Below are positions 49,808 to 61,237 of a stretch of DNA of 64,000 nucleotides, one piece after another. The notes beneath the pieces were generated by a model. It ran no database searches. It had not been told where the DNA came from and was given only the letters and a program-made list of their open reading frames with translations. The stretch spans positions 65,134,969-65,198,968 of the forward strand of contig OX377205.1 of the NCBI GenBank assembly GCA_947396885.1, read 5' to 3'. Numbering within the stretch: position 1 is the stretch's first letter; every line of letters begins with the position of its first letter. Origin of the DNA: Heligmosomoides polygyrus polygyrus. Its lineage: Eukaryota > Nematoda > Chromadorea > Rhabditida > Heligmosomidae. The position numbers and the translations under genes are program-made.

Positions 49808-50379
49808 CTGCAAAAAAACGCCAATACGTGAAAGTGATCACAACTATTTAAATGGTAAAAGGATAAAGGTAGACGTTAATTGATAGCCTTAAGACTGTAA
49901 GACTAAATAGCGATGACCAACGCTCTTGAAAATAAACTGAATAGCTATGTTGCTTCAAGAGAGATCTGATGCCATTTCACCGAGCTAAACGGTAATAGAA
50001 GACTCTGTTTGATTTTGACCGAACGAACCTAAAATCGCCTTGCCGAGTGAAAAAGGGTTGACCCCCGTTTTAAAGGTTATATCTCTAGAAACTGTTTCAA
50101 TCATCCGAACTTAATTCTACCCTTCATCTTTATGTTATAGAATTCCAATCAATTATATTCGACGATGGTATGAGTTTAAAATAAGTTGGAGTAAATTTAT
50201 CACCATTGAATTGATGGCATTATTGTGGAAATTTTTTAGATACAAAAAGTAGTGGCAAATTGCAGCCTGTTCTTAAGTGGGATTCCTTCCCAAAGCAACA
50301 CCAAAGCTGGTTTGCAGTTCAGTTATCGTGGTTGCCTTTATAAACCCGCCTAGTGAAGCCATGATGATGAGAACTCACG

Positions 50380-50770
50380 AACAGCCGAAGCCACTCACTG
50401 AATCCCCTCTCAGGTTGATGCCGTCGTCCCACTTTGCGTCGCAGACCACGAAGGACAAGGAAATGACGTTGCGGTACGACGAAGAAGTACGGCGACAGGC
50501 TGCTCGCCTTGACGGCTGTGCCGTCATCGCCGTCGCCGTCGTCGGTACGATTGATTCGAGCGTTGCCGGAGCGTTTAGGGTGCGCGAACTCGTTCGGTGC
50601 AATCGAGTGACATTAAAGAGGTCGCTCAAGGCCTAACGGCATTAGTGACGGTAATCAAAAACGCCTAAAACACCAGGACGCATGGCGCGATGGTCGACCC
50701 GTGGCTCGCGCCACGACTTTCTGCTCGGCTTAGGGTGGCCGCAGCGGCGGCGCCCGCTAAATGGCTTCTG
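50380..50770. promoter_or_regulatory. CpG-rich island near 50.5 kb
   Basis: GC-rich blocks such as CCGTCATCGCCGTCGCCGTC (about 50521) and CCGCAGCGGCGGCGCCCGCT (about 50739) stand out. The plus frame across it has a stretch loosely like a cuticle collagen N-terminus, but no Gly-X-Y repeats follow. Confidence 0.25.
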
Positions 50771-51517
50771 ATGATGGCTCCGTCACCTCGGCCCTTACCT
50801 ACAACACGGATGGAGGCAGTTCATCTGACCTTCTGCGGTTGCTGAAATCGCCGGCAAAAACCACAAACTGCCAGACATTAGCCATTTATGTCCGCAGCAA
50901 ATATGGTTCGCTTCATGGATCACTTCGGCTGTTTCTGCTATTCCAATTGCCTACGATGGGGCTCCATATTCCGACGGAGTAGAGCGGCAGGGGATCAGAA
51001 GAGAAATTGGTATGACAACATGTCATAGCAAGTGAAAGTCGTGAGCACTGAATGTCCCATTTTCAGTTCAAATTCGACACTCTAAAGCAAACTGAACACT
51101 GCTGATGTCAAACTGCTCTCAAATCAAGGTGAACAACTTTCAAGTCGACAACCCACTCTCTCAGCAGGCAACAACATTTTTTTTCGAAAACCTACCTTGA
51201 CGTTCTTATTTCCCCTTCCGCCAAAAAAGTGTGAAAATTAAATTTAAAGAAACTGCAGTATTCCTTAAGCTATAGCAGGATGATAGAAGAAACAAGAAAC
51301 AAGAAGAGATAGCGCAACGCGTTGCGAAGCACGCAACGATTTCCCTGATACATAACGCAAACACTGACTTTTTGAAGCTGCGCAGTGGAGATATTCGTGA
51401 CCTCTGCAGCTCCTTGTGTTGCACCGGCTTCTTCTCAGTGAACACTACAAAACTGCATCTTTCCTTCACATTAAAACCATGCTAAATTATCGTTGTAGTA
51501 AAAAAATGGATAAAGAA
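50771..51517. other. No gene recognised
   Basis: Short frames only; AT-rich right part. Confidence 0.5.
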
Positions 51518-51787
51518 GACGTTACTAAGTCCCTTTTGGGATGTGCCACGTATCCCACCTCGCCATGAAGGCGATTGAAATGCGTATTTGACATACAGAG
51601 TGACTTGCGATGGCCAGCCCATGAACAAGTCAGTGCTTTCTGCATCCCAGGCAGGTCTGGTACCAACTCACCGACTCTGGAGAGATGAAGAGCTTGATTG
51701 GCCTGGGCGGAAAATCCGAAGCATGATCCGATATCGGGTCCGCGCGACAGCCAGCACCTCCTCCAACTGCGCATAACGCACCCAGTC
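51518..51787 (-). mobile_element. SINE family A copy, near full length
   Basis: On the minus strand it begins TATGCGCAGTTGGAGGAGG (A box region) with a B-box remnant GCTTCGGATTTTCCGCC. The body carries AGGCAGGTCTGGTACCAACT and GTGACTTGCGATGGCCAGCC on the plus strand, and GGGATGTGCC marks the 3' side. Confidence 0.8.
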
Positions 51788-54115
51788 AAAAAAATCACAA
51801 AACTTCAATCATTGAATTTTTTTGGCGGTTGAATTGTAGGCGTTTAAAAAGTCGCAGAAAATTTTCACAGAAAAAATCATTGCATCTTTTCTTCCCTTTC
51901 CTTCAAGGTACAGTTTAATTTACAAGACTTTCGCTTTGATTCCGATGATATCCAGCTTGATATCAAAGTGATCAGTTTGCTCGAAGTGTCCAGTCTGCCT
52001 TGACAAGTGTCAGTTCGGCGTGATATGGTATCTATTGGTTTTTTGTCCTGTGCATGTTAAAAAATGCGGTCTACTCGACTACTTTTTTATTTTTTATTTA
52101 TTTTTACACTTCGGGATAAGTTGGCTACCAAGCCACCATATGTGAAAAGAAGGAAGGCCTTGTGGGGATAGTAGTGGTCTGTTACGGCAAAGCAGCCACT
52201 TTGCCTCAAAGTAACGAAACCCAGAAATCGATTTGGCCTCTGCTCGAGATTATAAGTTCTCCTGATGCATTCGTGCCTAATAAATGATCCAACTTCTAGG
52301 CACGGAATCAAGTCTCTTAGATCTCAAGAAGCTCCGAGCGATCAATATCTTGGAGTTGGATGCGATATGTTCTGCGGTATTACAGTGCGAGACATACTTT
52401 ATGCTTTTGTTGTACAACCTGACCTTTTGATGTGCAAAAATTAATGAAGATGAAGCTCTCTCATCTCCTCTTTCATGAAGGATGCTGCGGAATTGTCCTA
52501 CTGAAAACCTTCTTTGTTTATACGGTGACAACATATAGTCTCTGCTTGATAACCTTACTGGTTTCGGATTCAAGACTAGCTCTGTGGACCCTGTGAAACT
52601 TCTATACGTAGATGGAATGGCAAGAAGGGTGAACGCTAATGCAAAGCAGCTCTTTTGCTTTGTTTCGTGTATTCCAGCTCAATTCGAGCTCATGATCAGC
52701 ATCATATCGTTTCTGAGCTGTTTCTGCTGAAAATCACCTCACGAATACATGCAACAACTCAAATTGGAAAGTTTGATTTGTACGACGTTGCAAAAACATG
52801 TGTCCTGTCTTCAGTATGAACGGGTCGGCGCTGTTACTTCCACAGAGTGCGTTGCGTTTGCATAGTCACTCCTTCAAACTTTGAAGGGTGAAGCACAAAA
52901 AGCGGTCATATCTCAGCGGCACCCAAACAAAGCGCTGTGAGCGAACGGATGACTGGAGCGGCGATGTGTAGGTTGAGTAGCAGCGAGATCACCGCTCGGT
53001 TTCTAGCAGCAGTCGGCACCCATTAAAAAAATGAACAAAATCACCCTGTAAACGTGGTTGCATTTCGAAAAACCGTACCTTAGCCGAATTGCTCTTTCCG
53101 AATTGTACTCGAAATCACACAAGCAAAGAGGCTATGCACGTGTTCAGATAGATGTTATTGAGTTAGAAAGCTCTTGCTTGCACCAGAGCTCTGCACCCAC
53201 TCAAAGAAAACGAAGTTTTCCTCTTAAAGAAATAAAGTCAAGACAGACTTTCCATTATCTCAACCTTCTTGAATAAGTACAGATCCAATTGACGCATTTC
53301 CTGTTGTTGAACCGTTGGCAAAAGCCCATTATCCGTTGGCATTGAACCGTCCACACGATTCCTTCAACTCATGCAGAAATGTAGTTATAATCTGCCCGCC
53401 TTCTTAAATAACCTTCATGAACCAAAATAGAAGTAGAAATTCTCCTTTGCGTTTTTACAATGGTAATCAGTTGCAAGAGTGAATCCGTCAAAGTTAAGGT
53501 GGACGTCCACGTTTGCTGCTCACATGTAAGTCAAGGAGATTAAGGCTGTCGTCAGAACCTGGGATATAAAAGTTGTCATGAGACCAAGTCTCAATAAAAG
53601 ACGAAAGCTGCTGACTTCCGTCCTTTTTCAATGGCAGAAAGTAAGAGCATGAAAAAGTGATTTACAGTCCTTGCCTGGAGTATCTTGTCAGATCAGATAT
53701 AGCTGGTCCGCATCCAAAAAATGTCCCAATCGGAAACGTTCTCGCTTACACAACATGAATACGTTTTGGATGGGCGCGAAACGTCGTGATTGATGGTGAT
53801 TTAGGGACGAGCAGAGACAGAGCTACTACAAAGTTTTGTTTTGCAGGCTAGGACTATCTGAAAGGGGTCAATTACGGCATTGCCCCACTCTCTCTAAGGA
53901 GAATAAAACTATCTGAATGCACAGAATTCACGGATGTTCTGTTCCTTGTTACCAAAACCTTTCAAAATATAACAATCTGTAATGTTTTGTGAGATGTCCC
54001 GCGAGATGTCCTCCAGCATCACTTGGCGGTGTTCTACACGGAGGTGTACTTTCCCCATATTATAATATTTCTTTTGAATTTCTATGTCCTTGCAAACGAT
54101 AGTACAAATTTGGGG

Positions 54116-54116
<1 letters not shown>
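51788..54116. other. No gene recognised
   Basis: AT-rich, with small frames at 52087-52573 (minus) and 53058-53276 (plus) that show no motif. Confidence 0.5.

Positions 54117-54162
<46 letters not shown>
54117..54162. repeat. (TA)n microsatellite, left
   Basis: About 23 TA units. It abuts the 3' end of the SINE at 54163. Confidence 0.97.
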
Positions 54163-54165
<3 letters not shown>

Positions 54166-54430
54166 ATAAGGGACGGCGTTACTCAATCCCTTCTGGGATG
54201 CGCCAGCGCATTCTACTTCTACGGGATGTCGTGGAGGCGACATGAATGCGTATTTGGCCATACAATGACTTGCGGTGGCCAGCCAATGAACAAGGCAGCG
54301 CTTTATCCTTCCCAGACAAGTCTGGTACCAATTCACCGACTCCGGAGGGATGGAAGGCTTGGTTGGCCTCGGCGGGAAATCCGAACCAGGAACCTGGTAT
54401 CGGGTGCACGCGACAGTCGCGCCTCCTCAT
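54163..54430 (-). mobile_element. SINE family A copy, best preserved, flanked by TA repeats
   Basis: This copy of about 268 bp has a clear B box (CCTGGTTCGGATTTCCCGCC on the minus strand) and the full body. The head is cut at GAGGAGGCGCGACTGTCGCG, where a TA microsatellite begins. A second TA run abuts the 3' end, so it appears to have inserted into a TA repeat. Confidence 0.85.
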
Positions 54431-54431
54431 A

Positions 54432-54432
54432 T

Positions 54433-54494
<62 letters not shown>
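54432..54494. repeat. (TA)n microsatellite, right
   Basis: About 31 TA units with one TATG interruption near 54453. It abuts the head of the SINE. A third short TA run lies at 54653-54672. Confidence 0.97.
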
Positions 54495-54496
<2 letters not shown>

Positions 54497-55639
54497 ATGT
54501 CGACAATATTAAAAGTTTCAAAACTTAGGTACGCTGAAAAATCAGACTACCTTATATTTCTTAGTTTATGGGCAGAAAAACGGGAACTGCTACTTGCAAA
54601 CAAAAAGAAGTACCTTTTGGTGACAGAGTCTAGTAGCCACACTGCGCAACTATTATATATATATATATATATAACATGAAAAAAATTTACTAACCAAAGT
54701 ATGTATAGTAGGTGTAGAAGATGCTCAAACTGCTCATGTTCTAGTTTTCTTTATGCATGAGTAATTTGCGTTTTCGTTGCAGTCTTCGGGTGAAAAGGCG
54801 AAAATTGAAACATCTTCGCTAAAAAAAACTTGTAGAAACTTTTTTAATGGATTGTATCTGATACGGCACATTCACTCGGTGTGTATTGGTTTGCCTTTCT
54901 TTGCTGAGAGGGAAAGCAAAGATCTCCCATCCCATCATCTATAAAATGATCCCGAACAAGATTTGTATCAATTCAGTTGATTCCTTTGCCGAAGTACTGA
55001 CAAGAACTAGAAAACTTATTTGTAGAGTTTCAGTTGCAATCTCACTAATAAAATCGGACTTTCCAACCTATAAGTTCTTAACGGTGCTAATTTTGTTGCC
55101 TATTGCAAACACCTGGCAAGGCTGGGTTATAGGTGTTTTACACGCCCTGGTCAGGCCTGTAAAACACCTATAACTGGTTGAACTCCGAAAAAGGAGTAAG
55201 TGCCGGTGGCATATTAATCCTGTATAGCCTGACGTAAGAGATTTTCTTCTTGTGTTCTTTTAGTTGTGTACGCTAGACTGTGGTTTAGGTCCTGGAAAAT
55301 AATAGAAGAATAGGGAATAATGCAGTCAAAATTTAAGTCTGTTCTTGAGTTTTGATTGCATTAGGCAAAACTTCAAAAAGAGAGGTAGATAACCTTTTCC
55401 GCTATGCCCTGTAATTTTGACTGATAGTGGCAAAGTTGCAACACTGTCTGACGAATAAAAAGGCACGCCACATCGCTGCTAAAGCTTTCAAGCGGGAGAA
55501 GCTATACGTGAAAAGGGAGGAGAGAGCAGGTTTATGTATTCACTTAAAGAGCGCAGGTACGAGTGAGGTGGCTTATGCAGTGTGATTTATCTCAGATGAT
55601 ACAGGAGCAGGGGCGGTTCTGAAAGATCGCTGTGCTGAC
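54495..55639. other. No gene recognised
   Basis: Contains the hairpin at 55126-55174 and a short TA run. The 95-codon plus frame at 54886-55173 ends inside that hairpin and is not recognised. Confidence 0.45.
55126..55174. repeat. 49-bp hairpin
   Basis: GTTATAGGTGTTTTACA and TGTAAAACACCTATAAC are exact inverted copies around a GC-rich loop. There is no U-tract or adjacent gene to make it a terminator. Confidence 0.8.
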
Positions 55640-55887
55640 GGCGAGGAACCACTAAGTGCCCTCGAACTCTGGCGCAGTCCGAGGTGATGGCAGTGCTCGT
55701 GCTCGAGGGCAGTGGTGGACAATCAAAGCATATATGGCGAGGCGGGCCCTCGCCAGAGCCGGCGATTTATCATCGCGAATCCTGCCCGAATTTCAACTCA
55801 CTTTGATACTAAACCACCCCGCTATCGATCTGGCGAGTCGGCTGGAGAAAATTCGCCGACCGAGACTTCTTCGCCGTTGTCTCCGAC
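55640..55887. promoter_or_regulatory. GC-rich island, left part
   Basis: This is continuous with the candidate coding segment at 55888-56217. GCGAGGCGGGCCCTCGCCAG near 55738 contains a short palindrome. Several frames are open; no gene start is evident. Confidence 0.22.
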
Positions 55888-56217
55888 GTGTCATTCTCCC
55901 CATTCCTGGTCGGATCCGAAGCCGTCGTCAAGCGGCCTCCGCTGGGCGGCCCTTGCAGCCGGTCGGCCTCAGAATCACCTAGCCGGCCGCGGCCTCCGGG
56001 CGTGCAAATGTTTTCTCGGCCACCAACCACCGCCACACCATCGACCATTAATCTACCGTACCGCCGTCAGCGAATAAGTGGGCGGGCGCGGCTTATCAAG
56101 ACGCAATCTACTGCTCGTTCGACGGCTACTAAGCCTACTGATGCATCATTGCCACCAACTTCACGACGCATCCGCCACTCGGCCATCTCGGCCCTCACTG
56201 CTCCATTCCGGCAATAG
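55888..56217 (+). CDS. Candidate Pro/Ser/Arg-rich coding segment in a GC island
   Basis: A 109-codon frame inside the GC-rich island 55640-56220 encodes low-complexity sequence such as SASESPSRPRPPGVQ and RPPTTATPSTINLPYRRQRI, ending at a TAG. An overlapping frame at 55712-56077 is also open and Ser/Pro-rich (ENSPTETSSPLSPT). At least three plus-strand frames lack stops here because the island is poor in A/T, so open length alone proves little. The sequence may instead be regulatory. No splice sites were assigned and no domain is recognised. Confidence 0.22.
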   Translation: MSFSPFLVGSEAVVKRPPLGGPCSRSASESPSRPRPPGVQMFSRPPTTATPSTINLPYRRQRISGRARLIKTQSTARSTATKPTDASLPPTSRRIRHSAISALTAPFRQ

Positions 56218-56879
56218 GCACACTTGATAATGCATCTTCAAAATGAAGCTGCGATGATGAATGGCCGACCATCCGACAACCAACCGGCTTTTCCCCAGTG
56301 CTCCCTCGAAGCCGCAATTCAGAGAAAACACTTCAGTGGATAGAGGTCTGACAGATTTCAATTAATCAGCTGGCCAGAACCGAATTAGTTGTTGGGAGAG
56401 CACCATATTCTAGCCAATCAGAATTTCCGAATAAAAAACTGCTCCACACAAAGCGGGTAAGATAACCCAGTGTACGAAGTGCAGATGCTGCCAAGTCGCC
56501 TCCTACATTCTCCACCTCTTCGAAGTGAACGACAAGACCTTAGATTCCAAAGAAGACATATATGTAGTTTTGCAAACTGCAGCTGAACCTACATATCTGC
56601 AAAACACTGAGCGCTGAAGCAAGAGAAACAGACTTCAATCGCCAACTCGATATTGTTGGAGTGATTGATGCACAGTGGGACCCATAATTATTTCAACTAG
56701 AGCATAATCGTATAAAAATGTTGTTGTGGTCTAAAATTGCTACAATTTAAGACACCATTTTCTCCCACTAAAGATACTGCCGCAGCAGAATTCCTTTAAA
56801 TAGCATCCTCTAAGACCTCGAGACACTTGAGATCATCTAAAAGTCACTTCCATGGAAAATCCTGATCTTGCAGCCCCTT
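56218..56879. other. No gene recognised
   Basis: Unique-looking sequence without open frames of note. Confidence 0.5.
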
Positions 56880-57390
56880 CTACGAAATTTTATTCCTTGT
56901 TCTTTTCAAAGGCGGGAACAGTTTTCTCGCTATTCAGTGGTTTTTTTTTGTTGTTTTTTTCAGGTTTTTTCTTTAACAGCGTAGAAGAAGGTAGAATAAA
57001 AATTGTAGAAAAAGACTGATAAAAAGCAGCGTTGGAGAAATTTCAGAGCTACATTTTCAGGCACATATGATGCTGAGCATGCAGAGAGGAAACCGCTACC
57101 ACCACCCTTTTTCTGCCTGGCTCCATCGTAATGTACTTTTCGAATCGCAATATTGGAGTAGGTTTCAGAAAAGATGTTGTTTAATTTTATGCCTTCATGG
57201 TGACAGTCTTCAGTGAATTTCACTCTTACTACGCTAAAATCTACTATGTGAGAAAACATAATCGGAAAAACCGTGAAAGACGAATAATCATTGTGCACGG
57301 ACAATCTCTGTTCCAGTGTATTGCTCGTAGAAGTCAGCTATTCTGCCTTTTCTAGAACATTTGAGAGAAATTCTTCATCAAACTAGCACA
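56880..57390. repeat. Diverged dispersed repeat, copy 2
   Basis: It is the partner of 3940-4400: TATTCAGTGG, GAGAGGAAACCGCTACCACC, CTAAAATCTACTATGTGAG and GAGAGAAATTCTTCATCAAA occur in the same order and spacing. The 114-codon minus-strand frame within it has no counterpart in copy 1. Confidence 0.5.
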
Positions 57391-57734
57391 AGCTGGGCGC
57401 CCGAGTTGCTCGGCGCTATTCGGCCATTCTTTCCTCCGGACTCTTTTCTGCGTGTATCTGAGTCCTCGTCTCACTTGTAATCTGGGGCTGTCCTCCCACT
57501 GCGTTTAAGCTACACATAGCGTATTATAAGGTTACTCCAAATTTCGAAACTGTTCCAGCTCGTCGCAGCATTCCGCACGATCTTGACTATACTCGTGGAC
57601 TTAATCCACCTCGGAATGGGAGTGCTCCAACGCGGACCGGGAAAAGATAGTTCGCTCTTCCTAAATGAGAGTCCACTACTCTTTAATAAGAAGAGCTACG
57701 AACTTGCTAATTGCGAGGAGTATAGTGAGTGCTA

Positions 57735-57920
57735 AGAGGCGCGTAGACAGCAGTAAGAGAAGGTGCCGGCCGTCACTTGCTCCCGATCCTGGTTCGGATT
57801 GCCCACCCAACTATGTAAGCCCAGGGTCAGTGAATTCGTACCAGGTTTGCTTAGGAAGGATAAAACCCCAACTTTTAGATTGGCTAGTAATGCAAGACAC
57901 TGTGCGGGCCACCACTGAGA
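57735..57920 (+). mobile_element. SINE family A copy
   Basis: It has GAGAAGGTGCCGGCCGTCAC and then a B-box block TCCTGGTTCGGATTGCCCAC. The body follows through GTGAATTCGTACCAGGTTTG and AGGAAGGATAAAACC. Confidence 0.7.
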
Positions 57921-58959
57921 AGACGAAGAGATGAGTATGAATCTTGTGGAATAAAGGCTCTTAAGGAGTGGCGAATTTCTTGCTTCGTTCATGCACTGCA
58001 TTTGATCGACAAAATGACGACATTCTTCAAGTTTAGCGATGCTGCATCCATCGGATGTTCATTTTGGAGGAGCTTTTAGAGGATCTCACATGCTGCCATG
58101 ATAGAAATTTTCAGATTTCAATCCTGTGAAGTTCGGTTACAAGTGAATAAAACTGCCCCGACGTGAACCGCAAGAAGTCAGAGGTATTTTTGGTTTTCGG
58201 TTTCACTAGCCTATAGTCAGAGAGAGAGACAATTGTGAGAGGTGCAGTAGCAAGGATGACTATATATGTAGTAGTTAACATATGATTGAAAACACTTGAA
58301 AAGATGGTCGAGAATACTAAAGCTTTTTCAAAACTTGGTGCCGACCTGTAATACGTGGATTATATTTCGCGACGATAGTACACGGATTTCGATCTCGCAT
58401 TCAATTAAGTTTCTGATCGCATTTCCTAGAGCGTTTTACACTTCTCATCATCGAGGAATTTGGGCGCTCGACAACCAAACCTAACCGCTATTTTTATCAA
58501 AGCTATTCTGAAAATCAAATGAAAATTGGTTCAGACAAAAATTTCGAAGTAGATGCTGTAATTCGATTGTCATCCATACGTTCTGCGGGCGATTCAGACT
58601 TTTGAAGAGCATTCACCAAAATCGCACGAAGCAAGCAGATCTGCCTGTGAACTTTAAAGCAAATATGAAATGTATGTCTTTCCGCTTGTGATATAACACC
58701 TGCCATTACATGTTGTAAAATATGAAAATTGTTCACTGTTGGCTTTAATGAAAGTCAGAGAATCAGAATCTCAATAGGTCAGAAACACTTCGCTGCATAC
58801 TTAGTGTCCATCAACGTTGCAGCTGATATAGGCAGCATAACTGATTACGAAGTTCCCGCAGGCAATGGAGAGGGAAAATGGTGCGCATTTCAGCTGCGAA
58901 CGGAATTGTAGGAGATTCTGTGAGAAATTTCAAGCAATGAGCTCATGAGCAGACAGTGT
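57921..58959. other. No gene recognised
   Basis: Short frames only (up to 73 codons); nothing recognisable. Confidence 0.5.
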
Positions 58960-59290
58960 AAAAGGGGCATGTTGTACGGCGCTGTTATAACGATGTCGAC
59001 GTGGGTGGTGAATGTCGCAATATCAACGGCAAGTGGCCATCGGCAACCGCACCGCGGATTCAATTTCATCGGCTCGTCTCAGAAAATACATCGCGCCCTG
59101 TCACATCATCATCGCCATCAGTTCGATATCATCGCCGCTGTTGGCGTCGCGGAGCACTGGAGCGTTGTCCTTGGCCGCCAGACTTCAGCTTCAGCAACGA
59201 ACATTGGGGGCGACGACCAACGGCACTCTTCCTCTTCTTTGGCTGCCCAGGAGGTCTACTGCCGGTCTGAGTTACCACTCCACTCCGATT
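58960..59290. promoter_or_regulatory. GC-rich island near 59.1 kb
   Basis: CGTGGGTGGTGAATGTCGCA near 59000 and CACATCATCATCGCCATCAG near 59103 are CG/CATC-rich. All three plus frames are open for 89-116 codons, which reflects composition rather than coding. Confidence 0.25.
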
Positions 59291-59374
59291 AGACTGGACA
59301 AAACTCTTGACTTTGATGCGCTCAATCTAAAATACTGGCGCCATAATGACGCTTCTGCTTAGTAAATTTTTTAG

Positions 59375-59602
59375 CTCCGGCGCGTGCAGCTGATACCAGG
59401 TTCTTGGTTCGGATTTCCCGCCCACCTTAACCAAGCCTTCCCTCCTGAGTCGATGAATTGGACCTGAGAAAGATGAAGTGCTGACTTGTTCATCAACTGG
59501 CCACCGCAAGTCATTGTATAATCCATGCAAATTGCATCCACGACATCCCGTAGAAGTAGAATGCGTGGCGCATCCCAGAAAGGATTGAGTGACCTTCATC
59601 AT
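59375..59602 (+). mobile_element. SINE family A copy, head truncated
   Basis: TACCAGGTTCTTGGTTCGGA holds the B box. The body includes CGACATCCCGTAGAAGTAGA and GGCGCATCCCAGAAAGGATT near the 3' end. Confidence 0.8.
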
Positions 59603-60619
59603 TTATAATTTAATCCATCACGTGTGTCATTCCCTGTGTAAAGAGCCGGTATCCAATCAGTTGTCGTTTTGACATTAGATTGCTTGCAATATTTATGTAA
59701 TATTTACATGCATATTTCTATAGGATAGGAATGGTTCTCGCACCTACGAATGAAAAAGTAGCGTTCGAGTAAAATTGAGTCATCCGGAAGCCATCAAGCA
59801 CTCTACTTCTAAAAGGAAATCAACAAGGACAAGACTAATTGAATTCGCATCTTCTTATTTGTTTACACTTTTCACGCCATGAAATTGTGCCACGCACTTG
59901 CATATCGTGACGTTAATTCGATTCGCAATTGTACACGCGCAGCCACGGGCGGCACAGTCACAGAACCCACCGATTCTGCTTCTAAATTGGCTTATGAAGA
60001 AGAGTTACCCGTCGCAAGTGGGGGAGGTGGGGGGGGGGGGGGCGCATTTTGCGATAACTGGAGTAGAGTCGGCGCTTTTTGTGAAAAGCCTTGAAGTGCT
60101 ACCAATACTTAGTACTTAACACATCGCTATGGCCATATGTGTTTCGCTTTACTTTAGTCATTCCTTAAGACACGAAGATTGAAAGTACTCCTAGGTCAGA
60201 AAGTTCCAACACACCCACATCTTATAGCGCCCAGGTTGTTCTGCATTCGTTTCCAGACGAAGGAAGGTGCGGTCAGCAGGAAGCACCGCTTCAGCAGCAG
60301 AGCATCAACCGTTCCCTTTTGTCTCCCATGATAATTCCCTAATTACCAGATCAGTCGATTAGCCAACAACTCGTTGGGAAGTATGTTTACCAGGTCATAG
60401 TGGAGGTCGCACAACCGGCAGTTAAAGGGCTTGCATGATTTCTCGCTGAGTGCATTGCGCATGTCCCAGTGTTGATTGCATCGTGAAGCTGTTCTGGAAA
60501 GAAGGAAATCTTACCTAGAAGCAATATTCAACTAGGGAGGCTAGAAGAGATGAGCGAAGAGGAGGAGGAGATCTGTAATGATGAAATGCTGCACTTCTGC
60601 TGGGGATAATTCGTGGCAG
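59603..60619. other. No gene recognised; G-rich tract
   Basis: A run of G residues at about 60020-60042 could form a G-quadruplex. Otherwise nothing was seen. Confidence 0.45.
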
Positions 60620-60739
60620 CAGATTTACAATGTGAAACCCAATACAAGGTGGGCAGAGGACGAAAAAACGGCGACGATGCGCTCGACATTGACACGATCG
60701 CGGCCAACATTCCGCCGCATGCCAGCGCTTTTCAGCTGC
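60620..60739. CDS. Candidate exon, strand unresolved
   Basis: On the plus strand a 120-nt segment after GTGGCAG has C/G-rich codons, encodes GDDALDIDTIAANIPPHASA, and ends at GCTGC|GTAAGA, a strong donor at 60740. On the minus strand the same region is open as a 77-residue frame. It has an acceptor-like TCTTACGCAG and then SAGMRRNVGRDRVNVERIVA. Neither product is recognised and no partner exon was found. Confidence 0.28.
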
Positions 60740-61237
60740 GTAAGACAGTTGGGAATTTGAGGAGGAAGTCTAGGGGGGACCACCAGCTGCTTAGTCGGGA
60801 CTTGACGCAGAACATCCACAACTGACTGCGCGTTTGAATATGAGGCAACAATGGCCAATTCTGGGCATGCAGGCTGAAATCGCTTAGAAGTTACCCGAAT
60901 CGACAGGAAGCCGGCGTTCTAGGTTCACACGACGACGTTCGGATTTCACTTCACCAAAAGTGACGCATCTCCTAAACCCGAGTAGGGCTGCGAAGTGACA
61001 AAGTAACGGAGGAGAGTCGACTGAACACCTGGAACGGTGTGTAGACCGTTTAGGGACTCATCGTGGCAAGTGGGTGCCAAATTATCGCCTAACATGTTCG
61101 TATATAAATATTGGGTTGGCCGGGAAGGTTTGGCAGTTTGACTGGTCCACATTGAACGATCACAACTTTCTTCATGCTCATCGGATTCAGCCGAAATGAG
61201 CACCATTCGAATAAGCACGCTTCTTCCAACGTGATAC
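60740..61237. other. No gene recognised downstream of the intact RTE element
   Basis: Flanking DNA at the 3' end of the retrotransposon. Small frames only. Its target-site duplication cannot be recognised because the 5' end is off-window. Confidence 0.45.

Noticed and set aside
50456..50580. Cuticle collagen N-terminal domain (DEEVRRQAARL, then AVIAVAVVGT)
   Set aside because: The resemblance is loose, the usual PMLYNY-type block is missing, and no Gly-X-Y repeat follows within a kilobase.
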